The position numbers and the translations under genes were made by a program. The notes beneath the pieces are model-generated. The model saw only the letters and a program-made list of their open reading frames with translations. It searched no databases and was not told the DNA's origin. A DNA stretch of 52,761 bases. It comes from Clostridium sp. MSJ-8. GTDB taxonomy: Bacteria > Bacillota > Clostridia > Clostridiales > Clostridiaceae. Below are positions 26,941 through 35,150 of this stretch, piece by piece. Location: contig NZ_JAHLQH010000054.1 of assembly GCF_018918325.1 (NCBI RefSeq), positions 1-52,761 of the forward strand, in the 5' to 3' direction. Every line of letters starts with the position of its first letter. The stretch's first letter is position 1.

Positions 26941-26968
26941 GCCTTAAGTATAACTTAAGGCTTTTATC
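26941..26968 (+). terminator. Terminator after the UbiB-like gene
   Basis: GCCTTAAG/CTTAAGGC stem with a 5-nt loop followed by TTTTAT. Confidence 0.85.
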
Positions 26969-26994
26969 ATAGTTAACTAAAGAGGAGGAATATG

Positions 26995-28707
26995 ATGAAG
27001 CAAAGAGGAACTAGAATATTAATTCTAGTTATTGGATTATTAATAATAGCTTCTACACCAGTATTGGCAGTTGAAGTAACAGATAGTGTTACTAATGCAG
27101 ATAAGTTTGGAATATTAACATTAATTCCACCACTAGTATCAGTGGTTCTTGCATTTATAACTAAGAATGTAGTTATATCATTATTTATAGGCGTTTTATC
27201 AGGATGTTTTATGTTGCAGATATTAGAATATAATGTCTTTTTAGCAATTTTAGAATCATTTTTGAAATTAGTTAGTTTAATACTTGATTCGTTAGCAGAT
27301 CCGTGGAATGCCGGTATAATACTTCAAGTTTTAGTTATAGGTGGAATTATTAATCTTGTTTCAAGAATGGGAGGAGCGAAAGCAGTAGCAGAAGCACTTG
27401 CTAGAAAGGCGAAGGGAGCTAGAAGCACGCAAATAGTAACATGGTTATTAGGCATATGTGTATTTTTTGATGATTATGCTAATGCCTTAATAGTAGGTCC
27501 TATTATGAAACCAGTAGCAGATAAAATGAAAGTTTCTAGAGAAAAACTAGCTTTCGTTATAGATGCGACAGCAGCCCCTATAGCTGGTATTGCTATAATA
27601 TCAACATGGATAGGATTAGAAGTAGGGCTTATTAATGATGGTTATGCTAAGATTGGATTAGAAGCTGATGCATTTTCTGTATTTTTAAATACTATTCCTT
27701 ATAGATTCTATAATATATTGATTCTTATATTTGTTGTATTAACAGCTATTACACTTAGAGAATTTGGACCTATGAGAAAAGCTGAACTTAGAGCTAGAAG
27801 AGGGGAGCAATTGTTAGAGGATATTAAGTTTTCTAAGGAACAGATAGAAGAAACATCAGTAAAAGAAGGGGTTAAATTAAGTGTATGGAATGCAATAATT
27901 CCTATAGGTACACTTATTATATCGGCTTTAATTAGTTTCTATTATAGTGGATATTCTTCTATAATGTCTAGTGATGATATATTACTTCAACAATTAATTA
28001 AGCAATCTCCATTATCCTTTACAGCAATAAGAGAATGCTTTGGAGTAGCTAATGCATCTAGTTCATTGTTTCAAGCAGCATTGTTTTCAAGTATTGTTAC
28101 AATAATACTTGGAGTATGTAAGAAGATATTTACTATATCTGAAGCAATTGATACGTGGATAGATGGAATGAAGGGACTTCTTATAACAGGAGTTATATTA
28201 CTTCTAGCATGGTCCTTAGGATCTGTTATTAAGGAAGTAGGAACTGCTGATTATTTAATAACATTATTATCATCATCTTTACCTAAATTCATATTACCAA
28301 GTGTTATTTTTATATTTGGTGCAGTAATATCATTTTCTACTGGAACAGCTTATGGAACTATGAGTATACTTATGCCACTTGCTATTCCTTTAGCATATGC
28401 TATATATCCCGATAATACATATGTTGTTATGAGTACAAGTGCAGTATTAACTGGAGCAATATTTGGAGATCATTGTTCACCTATATCAGATACTACCATA
28501 TTATCTTCCATGGGTGCAGGATGTAGTCATATAGATCATGTTAAAACTCAGATGTGGTATAGCTTATTTGTAGGGCTTGTAACTATATTGTTTGGCTATA
28601 TACCTGTAGGTTTAGGAGTACCTATATATGTGGCATTACCAATGGCTATTATAGTACTTATAGCATTGACTTATTTCCTGGGAAAACCTATAGAAGATGA
28701 AGTATAA
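26995..28707 (+). CDS. nhaC: NhaC-family Na+/H+ antiporter
   Basis: 570 residues with about eleven membrane segments. The first hydrophobic segment (about 7-25) may be an uncleaved signal anchor. The core includes WLLGICVFFDDYANALIVGP, RKAKGARSTQIVTW and FSTGTAYGTMSILMPLA, and SAVLTGAIFGDHCSPISDTT, the conserved half-helix signatures of NhaC-type antiporters. Substrates may be Na+/H+ or organic acids with amines; family annotation alone does not separate these. AGGAGG is best spaced (6 nt) for ATG 26995; ATG 26992 is 3 nt away. Monocistronic between two terminators. Confidence 0.85.
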   Translation: MKQRGTRILILVIGLLIIASTPVLAVEVTDSVTNADKFGILTLIPPLVSVVLAFITKNVVISLFIGVLSGCFMLQILEYNVFLAILESFLKLVSLILDSLADPWNAGIILQVLVIGGIINLVSRMGGAKAVAEALARKAKGARSTQIVTWLLGICVFFDDYANALIVGPIMKPVADKMKVSREKLAFVIDATAAPIAGIAIISTWIGLEVGLINDGYAKIGLEADAFSVFLNTIPYRFYNILILIFVVLTAITLREFGPMRKAELRARRGEQLLEDIKFSKEQIEETSVKEGVKLSVWNAIIPIGTLIISALISFYYSGYSSIMSSDDILLQQLIKQSPLSFTAIRECFGVANASSSLFQAALFSSIVTIILGVCKKIFTISEAIDTWIDGMKGLLITGVILLLAWSLGSVIKEVGTADYLITLLSSSLPKFILPSVIFIFGAVISFSTGTAYGTMSILMPLAIPLAYAIYPDNTYVVMSTSAVLTGAIFGDHCSPISDTTILSSMGAGCSHIDHVKTQMWYSLFVGLVTILFGYIPVGLGVPIYVALPMAIIVLIALTYFLGKPIEDEV

Positions 28708-28712
28708 AAGAT

Positions 28713-28741
28713 TTGACAGATTTGTATAATTGATTTATCAT
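28713..28741 (+). promoter_or_regulatory. Promoter of the metG T-box transcript
   Basis: TTGACA (28713-28718), 17 bp, TATCAT (28736-28741), right after the antiporter stop and ahead of the T-box leader. Confidence 0.65.
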
Positions 28742-28751
28742 TTAATTAAAT

Positions 28752-29034
28752 GCGATGAAGAGAAGAGTAGCAATAATGATAGTCTACAGAGAGCTATTAT
28801 GTTTAGGTGTAAGATAGCGACAGGAGTTGTTGTGAATATGGCCTTGGAGCATAGGTTTTGAGTAGCTTATAATAGCTTTTAGGAGCCTACGGTAGCAACC
28901 GTTATATTGCTTAGTGATGGTAGTCACTTATTGAGATTTCTATCGTGAGGTAGAAGTGAAGTAGAGTGGTAACACGTAATTATGTATTTATTGCGTCTCT
29001 ATGTAGGATAATTCTTACATAGAGGCGTTTTTAT
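28752..29034 (+). promoter_or_regulatory. Methionine T-box leader
   Basis: Stem I elements (AGAGAG near 28788 and TTTAGGTGTAAG) lead to a specifier candidate ATG at 28838-28840 in TGAAT-ATG-GCC. The T-box core AGAGTGGTAACACG (from 28963) precedes a 13-bp terminator stem (28993-29005 with 29016-29028) and a T run. Uncharged tRNA-Met should permit read-through into metG. No SAM-riboswitch core was seen. Confidence 0.85.
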
Positions 29035-29058
29035 TTTAAGCAAGGAGGAACATTTTTT

Positions 29059-30990
29059 ATGTGTAAGAAAACTTTTTATATTACAACCCCTATTTATTAT
29101 CCATCAACTAAACTACATATAGGTAATACCTATACTACTGTAGCAGCTGATGCAATTGCTAGATTTAAGAGATTAACAGGATACGATGTAATGTTTCTAA
29201 CAGGAACAGATGAACATGGACAGAAGATTCAGAGAATAGCTGAAGAAAAAGGAATAACTCCTAAGGAACATGTAGATGAAGTAGTAGCAGGAATTAAAGA
29301 ACTATGGAAAATGATGAATATAAGCTATGATAAATATATAAGAACTACAGATGATTATCATGTTAAGGCAGTTCAAAAAATATTTAAAAAGTTATATGAT
29401 CAAGGAGATATATATAAAAGTTCTTATGAAGGATTATATTGTACACCTTGTGAATCTTTCTGGACAGAAACTCAGTTAGTAGATGGAATGTGTCCTGATT
29501 GTGGAAGACCTGTAGAGAAATCAAAAGAAGAAGCATATTTCTTTAAGATGAGCAAATATGCAGATAAATTAATTGAATATATAGAGAGTCATCCTGAGTT
29601 TATTCAACCAGAATCAAGAAAGAACGAAATGATAAATAATTTCCTTAAGCCAGGATTACAAGATTTATGTGTATCTAGAACAAGTTTTGATTGGGGTATT
29701 CCAGTAACATTTGATGAAAAGCATGTAGTATATGTATGGATAGATGCATTATCAAACTATATTACAGCATTAGGATATGGTAGTGATAATACAGAATTAT
29801 TTGATAAATATTGGCCGGCAGATGTACATCTTATAGGGAAAGATATATTGAGATTCCACACAATTTATTGGCCTATTATGCTTATGGCACTTGGATTACC
29901 ATTACCTAAACAAGTATTTGGTCATGGTTGGCTATTAGTTGATGGCGGTAAAATGTCAAAGTCAAAAGGTAATGTAGTTGATCCTGTAAAATTAGTAGAG
30001 ATATTTGGAGTAGATGCAGTTAGATATTATCTATTAAGAGAGATGCCATACGGAGCTGATGGATCATATAATAGTGAAGCATTTATAAAGAAGATTAACT
30101 CAGATTTGTGCAACGATCTTGGTAATTTACTATCAAGAACAGTAGCAATGATAGAAAAGTATTTCGATGGCATTGTACCGGCACAATTAGATAAAGAAGC
30201 TGTTGATGATGAACTTATATCATTAGCATTAGAAACTCCAACAAAGGTAGAAAAATATATAGACGCATTAAGATTACCAGAAGCATTAGAAGCAATATTT
30301 ACATTGATTTCTAGAGCAAATAAATATATAGACGAAACAACACCTTGGATATTGGCTAAGGATGAAAGTAAGAAAGCTAGACTTGGAACTGTATTATATA
30401 ACCTTGCAGAATCATTAAGAATATCAGCAGTGTTATTATCAGCATTCTTACCAGATACAGCTGATAAGATGTATGCTCAATTAAATGCTAAAAATACTGA
30501 CTGGGATTCATTAAAGGAGTTTAATGGAACAATTGCAGGAACTAAAGTAGTAAAGGGAGAAAATTTATTTCCAAGAATAGATGTTGAAGCTAAGTTAGAA
30601 GAATTAGCAGCTATAGAAGAAGCACAGAAGGCAGCTATAAAGAAGCCAATACAACCAATAAAAGATGAAATAACAATAGAAGACTTTGAAAAGTTAGATT
30701 TAAGAGTAGTAAAGGTAAAAGATTGTGAACCAGTAAAAGGAGCAAAGAAGTTACTAAAACTAAAAATAGATCTAGGTGGGGAAGAAAGACAAGTAATATC
30801 TGGAATATCAAAATTCTACAAACCAGAAGATTTGATTGGAAAGAATGTAGTTCTTGTAGCTAACCTAAAACCAGTAAAATTAAGAGGAGAATTATCACAA
30901 GGAATGATACTTGCAGCATCTACTGATGATGATAGTGTATTGTCTGTAGTTGATCCGGGAGAATTACCTTCAGGAAGCATTGTAAGATAA
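29059..30990 (+). CDS. metG: Methionyl-tRNA synthetase with tRNA-binding tail
   Basis: 643 residues. HIGN (20-23) and KMSKSKGN (near 300) are the class I signatures. A zinc-binding insert has CTPC followed by CPDC, and the C-terminal 105 residues (from about 538, IEDFEKLDLRVVKV) form the EMAP/Arc1-like tRNA-binding domain ending LSVVDPGELPSGSIVR. It charges initiator and elongator tRNA-Met. GGAGG stands 10 nt before the ATG. Control is by the T-box, and a strong terminator follows. Confidence 0.96.
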   Translation: MCKKTFYITTPIYYPSTKLHIGNTYTTVAADAIARFKRLTGYDVMFLTGTDEHGQKIQRIAEEKGITPKEHVDEVVAGIKELWKMMNISYDKYIRTTDDYHVKAVQKIFKKLYDQGDIYKSSYEGLYCTPCESFWTETQLVDGMCPDCGRPVEKSKEEAYFFKMSKYADKLIEYIESHPEFIQPESRKNEMINNFLKPGLQDLCVSRTSFDWGIPVTFDEKHVVYVWIDALSNYITALGYGSDNTELFDKYWPADVHLIGKDILRFHTIYWPIMLMALGLPLPKQVFGHGWLLVDGGKMSKSKGNVVDPVKLVEIFGVDAVRYYLLREMPYGADGSYNSEAFIKKINSDLCNDLGNLLSRTVAMIEKYFDGIVPAQLDKEAVDDELISLALETPTKVEKYIDALRLPEALEAIFTLISRANKYIDETTPWILAKDESKKARLGTVLYNLAESLRISAVLLSAFLPDTADKMYAQLNAKNTDWDSLKEFNGTIAGTKVVKGENLFPRIDVEAKLEELAAIEEAQKAAIKKPIQPIKDEITIEDFEKLDLRVVKVKDCEPVKGAKKLLKLKIDLGGEERQVISGISKFYKPEDLIGKNVVLVANLKPVKLRGELSQGMILAASTDDDSVLSVVDPGELPSGSIVR

Positions 30991-31001
30991 TAAAAAAAGA
31001 A

Positions 31002-31031
31002 GCCATTGCATGGGGAATGCAATGGCTTTTC
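31002..31031 (+). terminator. Terminator of metG
   Basis: GCCATTGCAT/ATGCAATGGC stem with a 5-nt loop, followed by TTTTC. Confidence 0.88.
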
Positions 31032-31087
31032 TCAAATTAATTATACATTTTATTAGGGAAAATGAATTAATATGATAAAGAATAAAA

Positions 31088-31190
31088 AATCTAGAACATC
31101 CACACTTAGGGGGACGTGATGTTCTAGAAACCATTCATAACAAATGGTTATAAGGGGTAAATAATGCTTTAACTACTTTACAAATGTAAT
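31088..31190. ncRNA. Possible structured RNA between metG and tatD
   Basis: In a 378-bp gap without an ORF, a perfect 11-bp stem (TCTAGAACATC at 31090-31100 with GATGTTCTAGA at 31118-31128) encloses a purine-rich loop. A second 7-bp stem follows at once (AACCATT/AATGGTT, 31129-31149), then AAGGGG, and a weaker third stem around TTAACTAC/GTAGTAA. This chain is not needed as a terminator because metG already has one. I recognise no known family. The rest of the gap is AT-rich and should hold the tatD promoter. Confidence 0.4.
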
Positions 31191-31368
31191 TATAGTGTAG
31201 TAATGTGTCGGTTTTGTGTCAAAATTAAATTAAATTTAAAAATAATTTAAAATTTTTTAATAAAACGGACATAATATAGGAATTATGTGGAATATAAGCT
31301 AACTTGATTTAAAATTTAGAATTTTTGATATAATATAAATTAAATAAATAAATTGAGGTGGTAAAAAT

Positions 31369-32163
31369 ATGGAATATGCATATAAGATAATAGATACACA
31401 TGCTCATTATGATGATGAGCAATTTGATGAAGATAGAAATAAGCTTCTACAGGATTTAAGAAAAGATGGCGTTATAGGAATTGTTAATTGTTCATCATCT
31501 TATGAAAGTATAGCCAAGACTATAGATATAGTTAATACATATGATTATATATATGGTGCATTGGGGATACATCCAGAGAATGCAGATGAATTTTCAGAAG
31601 AAGTATTTCAGGAGATAAGAACAGAAATAATAAATAATAAAAAGATAATTGCTGTAGGTGAGATAGGGTTAGATTATTATTGGGAGGAAAATCCATCTAG
31701 AGAAATTCAACAAAATGTGTTGAGAAGACATATGGAGCTTGCTAAAGAATTATCTCTTCCAGTCATTATTCATGATAGAGATGCACATGAGGATACATTA
31801 AGTATAATAAAAGAATTTCCGGATGTTGTTGGAGTAATACATTGTTTTTCTGGTAGTGTAGAATTTGCTAGAGAGTGTATAAAAAGGGGATATTATATAG
31901 GAATTGGTGGGGTATCTACCTTTAAGAATTCTAAGAAATTAAAGAGGGTTATAGAAGATATTCCTGTAGATAGAATTTTGGTAGAAACTGATTGCCCATA
32001 TATGGCTCCTGAGCCATTTAGAGGCAAGAGAAATCAATCAAGTTATATAAAATATGTTATTGATAAAATAGCTGAGATAAAGAATATAGATGTAGATGAA
32101 TTAAATAAGATAATAAACAATAATTCGAAAAATATATTTAAAGGGTTAAATATAGAGATTTAA
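31369..32163 (+). CDS. tatD: TatD-family metal-dependent DNase
   Basis: 264 residues. DTHAHYD gives the HxH metal site, GEIGLDYYW the metal-binding Glu, PVIIHDRDAHED and VIHCFSGS the two His, and VETDCPYMAPEP the catalytic Asp with the ending of the TIM-barrel hydrolase. TatD proteins are Mg-dependent 3'-5' exonucleases in DNA repair and turnover. GAGGTGG lies 7 nt before the ATG. The order metG, tatD, G5/3D protein, rnmV, rsmA is conserved in Firmicutes. Confidence 0.93.
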   Translation: MEYAYKIIDTHAHYDDEQFDEDRNKLLQDLRKDGVIGIVNCSSSYESIAKTIDIVNTYDYIYGALGIHPENADEFSEEVFQEIRTEIINNKKIIAVGEIGLDYYWEENPSREIQQNVLRRHMELAKELSLPVIIHDRDAHEDTLSIIKEFPDVVGVIHCFSGSVEFARECIKRGYYIGIGGVSTFKNSKKLKRVIEDIPVDRILVETDCPYMAPEPFRGKRNQSSYIKYVIDKIAEIKNIDVDELNKIINNNSKNIFKGLNIEI

Positions 32164-32357
32164 GAATAATATTAGAGTTCTACAAAAATAAAAATTTTAG
32201 TTGTTTATAAAGCTAATAAAGGGAAGAAGAAAAAAACGTTTGCATATTTTCCAAATTTATGGTAAAACTATAAGTGAAGACAAAAAAGCAAGTATTAAAC
32301 ACTATTTTGTGAAAGTGCCATTATATCAGGGGTTAAGGGCAATTAAATGCCGAAAAT

Positions 32358-32387
32358 TTGACAATATAGGCATTTATACGTTATAAT
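32358..32387 (+). promoter_or_regulatory. Strong promoter of the G5/3D protein gene
   Basis: TTGACA (32358-32363), 18 bp, TATAAT (32382-32387): both hexamers are consensus. The gene start is 33 bp downstream. A short AAATGCC/GGCATTT inverted repeat overlaps the -35 region and spacer and could bind a regulator. Confidence 0.75.
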
Positions 32388-32419
32388 TCAGAAGACGCTC
32401 TTGCCAAAGGAGGTAGAAA

Positions 32420-33469
32420 ATGAAGGGAAAATTAAAATCACTCTTTAAGAATAACAGTTCCAAGGCAAAGATAATTATTGGATTAGTGGTAGGTTTATTT
32501 CTTCTTACCATAGCAGTAGTTAACATAAGAAAAACAGTTACAATAAACATTGATGGGAAAAGTAAAACTTATGTAACATACAGTGCAACAGTAGAGAAAT
32601 TATTAGAAAAACAAGGTGTAGAAGTAAATTCTTACGACATTGTAGAGCCAGCACTAGATACAAAATTAAAAAAGAAGATGAGTATCAATATAACTAAAGC
32701 TGTTCCAGTTAAAGTTGTTATAGCAGGTCAAGAGCATGAAATCATGACAACTAGCAAGACAGTAGGAGACACATTAAAAGATAATATTGATTATATTGAA
32801 TCTCAAGGCGGAGGGTTTGATGAAGATGACGTAGTAGAACCTTCACGAACTCAATCAATCAAAAAAGATATGACCATATCGATAAAACAAGTAGATATAG
32901 AAGAAGTAACAGAAACAGAAGCATTAGCATACAACACACAAGTGCAAACAGATTACAATAAAGATATCAAGTCTGATGCAGAAGTAGTTCAAGCTGGTCA
33001 AGAAGGAACTCAAAAATTAGCTTATAAGGTGTATAAGTATGAAGATGGAACTGAAGAAAAGGTACTAGAAAGTGTAACTGTTGAAAAAGAGCCAGTAGAT
33101 GAAATAGTGGTACAAGGTGGTAGCTATTTTATGGCTAGTAGAAGTGGAGAACAAATAAAAATAAAATCAGATACTATTACAGTATCAGCAACAGCTTATT
33201 ATTGTGGTGATAATGCAATAACTGCAACAGGTAGAAGAGCTGTTAGAGATCCAAATGGAATAAGTACAATTGCGGTAGACCCATCAGTAATTCCGTTAGG
33301 AACATTAGTATATGTTGAAGGTTATGGAAAAGCAGTAGCAGCAGATGTTGGAACTGCAATAAAAGGTAACAAAATAGACGTATATACAAGTACCTACAAG
33401 GAATCATGTCAATGGGGCAAAAAGACAGGTCTTCAGGTAGGAATAATAGCATATCCTGGAGAATGGTAA
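32420..33469 (+). CDS. Cell-wall protein with DUF348, G5 and 3D domains (YabE-like)
   Basis: 349 residues. One N-terminal membrane segment (about 17-36) exports the protein. Two DUF348 repeats (about 40-90 and 95-155; each ends in a short repeat such as NIDGKSKTYVTYSATVEKLL) precede a G5 domain (about 160-235, with AGQEGTQKLAYKVYKYEDGT) and a C-terminal 3D domain (about 250-349) with VSATAYYCGD, AVDPSVIPLGT and KIDVYTST, whose Asp residues are catalytic in Rpf/MltA-like muralytic enzymes. It should cut peptidoglycan and may aid growth or spore revival. AGGAGG precedes the ATG. Confidence 0.9.
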   Translation: MKGKLKSLFKNNSSKAKIIIGLVVGLFLLTIAVVNIRKTVTINIDGKSKTYVTYSATVEKLLEKQGVEVNSYDIVEPALDTKLKKKMSINITKAVPVKVVIAGQEHEIMTTSKTVGDTLKDNIDYIESQGGGFDEDDVVEPSRTQSIKKDMTISIKQVDIEEVTETEALAYNTQVQTDYNKDIKSDAEVVQAGQEGTQKLAYKVYKYEDGTEEKVLESVTVEKEPVDEIVVQGGSYFMASRSGEQIKIKSDTITVSATAYYCGDNAITATGRRAVRDPNGISTIAVDPSVIPLGTLVYVEGYGKAVAADVGTAIKGNKIDVYTSTYKESCQWGKKTGLQVGIIAYPGEW

Positions 33470-33500
33470 AAAGTAAAATATAAAAAAAGAGTGAAGAGTT

Positions 33501-33537
33501 AGCAGCCTTATGTGAGTAATCACAAGGCTGCTTTTTG
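33501..33537 (+). terminator. Terminator after the G5/3D gene
   Basis: AGCAGCCTT/AAGGCTGCT stem with an internal TGA/TCA pairing, followed by five T. An outer AAAGAGT/ACTCTTT pairing extends it. Confidence 0.85.
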
Positions 33538-33571
33538 ACTCTTTAGGAAATTATTTTTTGTTTTAATCGAT

Positions 33572-33600
33572 TTGACAGAATTAAATTATATTAGTACTCT
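33572..33600 (+). promoter_or_regulatory. Promoter of rnmV
   Basis: TTGACA (33572-33577), 17 bp, TACTCT (33595-33600). Transcription from here would start near 33607, which excludes coding starts before that point and supports the TTG start of rnmV at 33632. Confidence 0.55.
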
Positions 33601-33631
33601 AGTTATATATTATATGAAAGGAAGAGATTAT

Positions 33632-34186
33632 TTGATTAAGGAAGTTATAGTTGTTGAAGGCAGAGATGATATTACAGCAGTAAAAAGAGCAGTTGATGCA
33701 GAGATTATAGCAACAAGTGGATTTGGAATTAATGCAAAAACTATTGAGAGAATAAAGGAAGCTCAAAAGAGAAAAGGTGTAATAATATTGACAGATCCAG
33801 ATTTCGCAGGAGAGAAGATAAGAAGTATTATATCTAAGAGAGTTAAAGGTGTTAAACATGCTTATATATCACAAGAAGATGGTTTAAGAGCAAAAGATGG
33901 TAATATAGGAGTAGAAAATGCTAAACCAGAAGTGATTTTGAAGGCATTAGAAAATGCTAAGATTACATTAGAAGAAAAGCAAGAATTTTTTAATATGACA
34001 GATATGTATTATTTCAAATTAACAGGAAGTTCTGATTCAAAGGCAAGAAGACAACTTTTAGGTAAGCTCCTAGGAATAGGATATGGTAATGCTAATCAAA
34101 TGGTTTCTAGACTTAACAATTATGGAATTACAAAAGAAGAATTTATAGATGCTATAGAAAAAATAAAAAAGCAATTAGGAGAATAA
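33632..34186 (+). CDS. rnmV: Ribonuclease M5 (5S rRNA maturation)
   Basis: 184 residues. The TOPRIM domain opens [12 protein letters not shown] (catalytic Glu in VEGRDD) and continues with the DxD motif in [13 protein letters not shown]. The C-terminal half with [20 protein letters not shown] is the DUF4093 part specific to RNase M5. The enzyme trims 5S rRNA precursor with the help of ribosomal protein L18. Start: TTG at 33632 behind AAAGGAAGA; earlier in-frame starts at 33572 and 33614 fall in or before the promoter and ribosome site. It ends 4 bp before rsmA. Confidence 0.92.
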   Translation: MIKEVIVVEGRDDITAVKRAVDAEIIATSGFGINAKTIERIKEAQKRKGVIILTDPDFAGEKIRSIISKRVKGVKHAYISQEDGLRAKDGNIGVENAKPEVILKALENAKITLEEKQEFFNMTDMYYFKLTGSSDSKARRQLLGKLLGIGYGNANQMVSRLNNYGITKEEFIDAIEKIKKQLGE

Positions 34187-34190
34187 AATA

Positions 34191-35033
34191 ATGGATATAC
34201 AAGATTACAAAACACAAGAATTAGTTAAGAAGTATAACTTTAAATTTTCAAAAAGTTTAGGTCAAAACTTCTTAATAGATGATTCGGTGCTATCGGATAT
34301 AGTAAATGGGGCTGATGTTAATGAAGATGATTTAGTAATAGAGATAGGGCCAGGAGTAGGTTCTCTTACAGCACAATTATTAAACAAAGCTAAAAAAGTA
34401 ACATCTATAGAATTAGATAATGACTTGATACCTATACTTACTAATGAACTAGGGGAACATCCTAATTTTACATTAATTCATAATGATGCATTAAAGGTAG
34501 ATTTTAATGAAATAATTGGTGATGAAAAAAGTGTAAAGTTGGTTGCTAATCTCCCTTATTATGTTACAACTCCAATAATAGTTAAATTATTAAAAGAAGG
34601 ATATAATTTTAAATCTCTTACAATAATGATTCAAAAGGAAGTTGCAGAGAGGATGAATGCAGAGCCTAATTGCAAAGATTATGGTTCATTATCGTTATTG
34701 GTACAATATTATTGTGATACAAGAATAATAAGAAAAGTATCTCCAAGTAGTTTTATTCCAAGACCTAAAGTTGATTCAATAGTTATAAGACTTGATAGGT
34801 TACAAGAACCAAGAGTAAAGGTTAAAGATGAAAAATTAATGTTTGATATAATTAGAAATGCTTTTAATATGAGAAGAAAAACTTTATGGAATTGCACAAA
34901 ATTTTTAGGCCTTTCAAAAGATGATATGGAAAAAGCTTTTGAGATGAGCAGTATTGACTGTAAAAGAAGAGGTGAAACATTAACTCTTCAAGAGTTTGCA
35001 CAATTATCAGATGTTATATCGACGTTAAGATAG
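34191..35033 (+). CDS. rsmA: 16S rRNA dimethyladenosine transferase (KsgA)
   Basis: 280 residues. [12 protein letters not shown] near the N-terminus, the SAM motif in [10 protein letters not shown], the acidic motif SIELDND and the catalytic [10 protein letters not shown] are all intact; [12 protein letters not shown] and the helical C-terminal domain complete it. It dimethylates two adjacent adenosines near the 3' end of 16S rRNA and acts in ribosome assembly; loss gives kasugamycin resistance in other bacteria. It is co-transcribed with rnmV. Confidence 0.95.
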   Translation: MDIQDYKTQELVKKYNFKFSKSLGQNFLIDDSVLSDIVNGADVNEDDLVIEIGPGVGSLTAQLLNKAKKVTSIELDNDLIPILTNELGEHPNFTLIHNDALKVDFNEIIGDEKSVKLVANLPYYVTTPIIVKLLKEGYNFKSLTIMIQKEVAERMNAEPNCKDYGSLSLLVQYYCDTRIIRKVSPSSFIPRPKVDSIVIRLDRLQEPRVKVKDEKLMFDIIRNAFNMRRKTLWNCTKFLGLSKDDMEKAFEMSSIDCKRRGETLTLQEFAQLSDVISTLR

Positions 35034-35045
35034 AATTATATTATT

Positions 35046-35078
35046 AACACTCATTGAGAATATCAATGAGTGTTTTAT
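35046..35078 (+). terminator. Terminator of rnmV-rsmA
   Basis: Perfect 12-bp stem AACACTCATTGA/TCAATGAGTGTT with a 5-nt loop, followed by TTTATT. Confidence 0.85.
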
Positions 35079-35109
35079 TAATAAATTAGAATAATAAATT
35101 TTGCTATGC

Positions 35110-35117
35110 CATATACT
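35110..35117 (+). promoter_or_regulatory. Possible sigma-E-type -10 box
   Basis: CATATACT differs from the sigma-E -10 consensus CATACANT by one base. An A/T-rich AATAATA motif lies 13 bp upstream where the -35 should be. The gene start is 33 bp downstream. Weak evidence. Confidence 0.3.
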
Positions 35118-35150
35118 GTATAGAATAGTACATGTGGAGGTAATAGGAGC

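Noticed and set aside
28752..29034. Possible SAM riboswitch upstream of metG
   Set aside because: T-box core, specifier and terminator explain the leader; no S-box motifs are seen.
32201..32386. Plus-strand frame of 61 codons before the G5/3D gene
   Set aside because: TTG start without ribosome site, and the frame runs into a consensus promoter at 32358-32387.
33572..33631. Longer N-terminus for rnmV from 33572
   Set aside because: This stretch contains the promoter hexamers and the ribosome site; the family starts at about the TTG at 33632.
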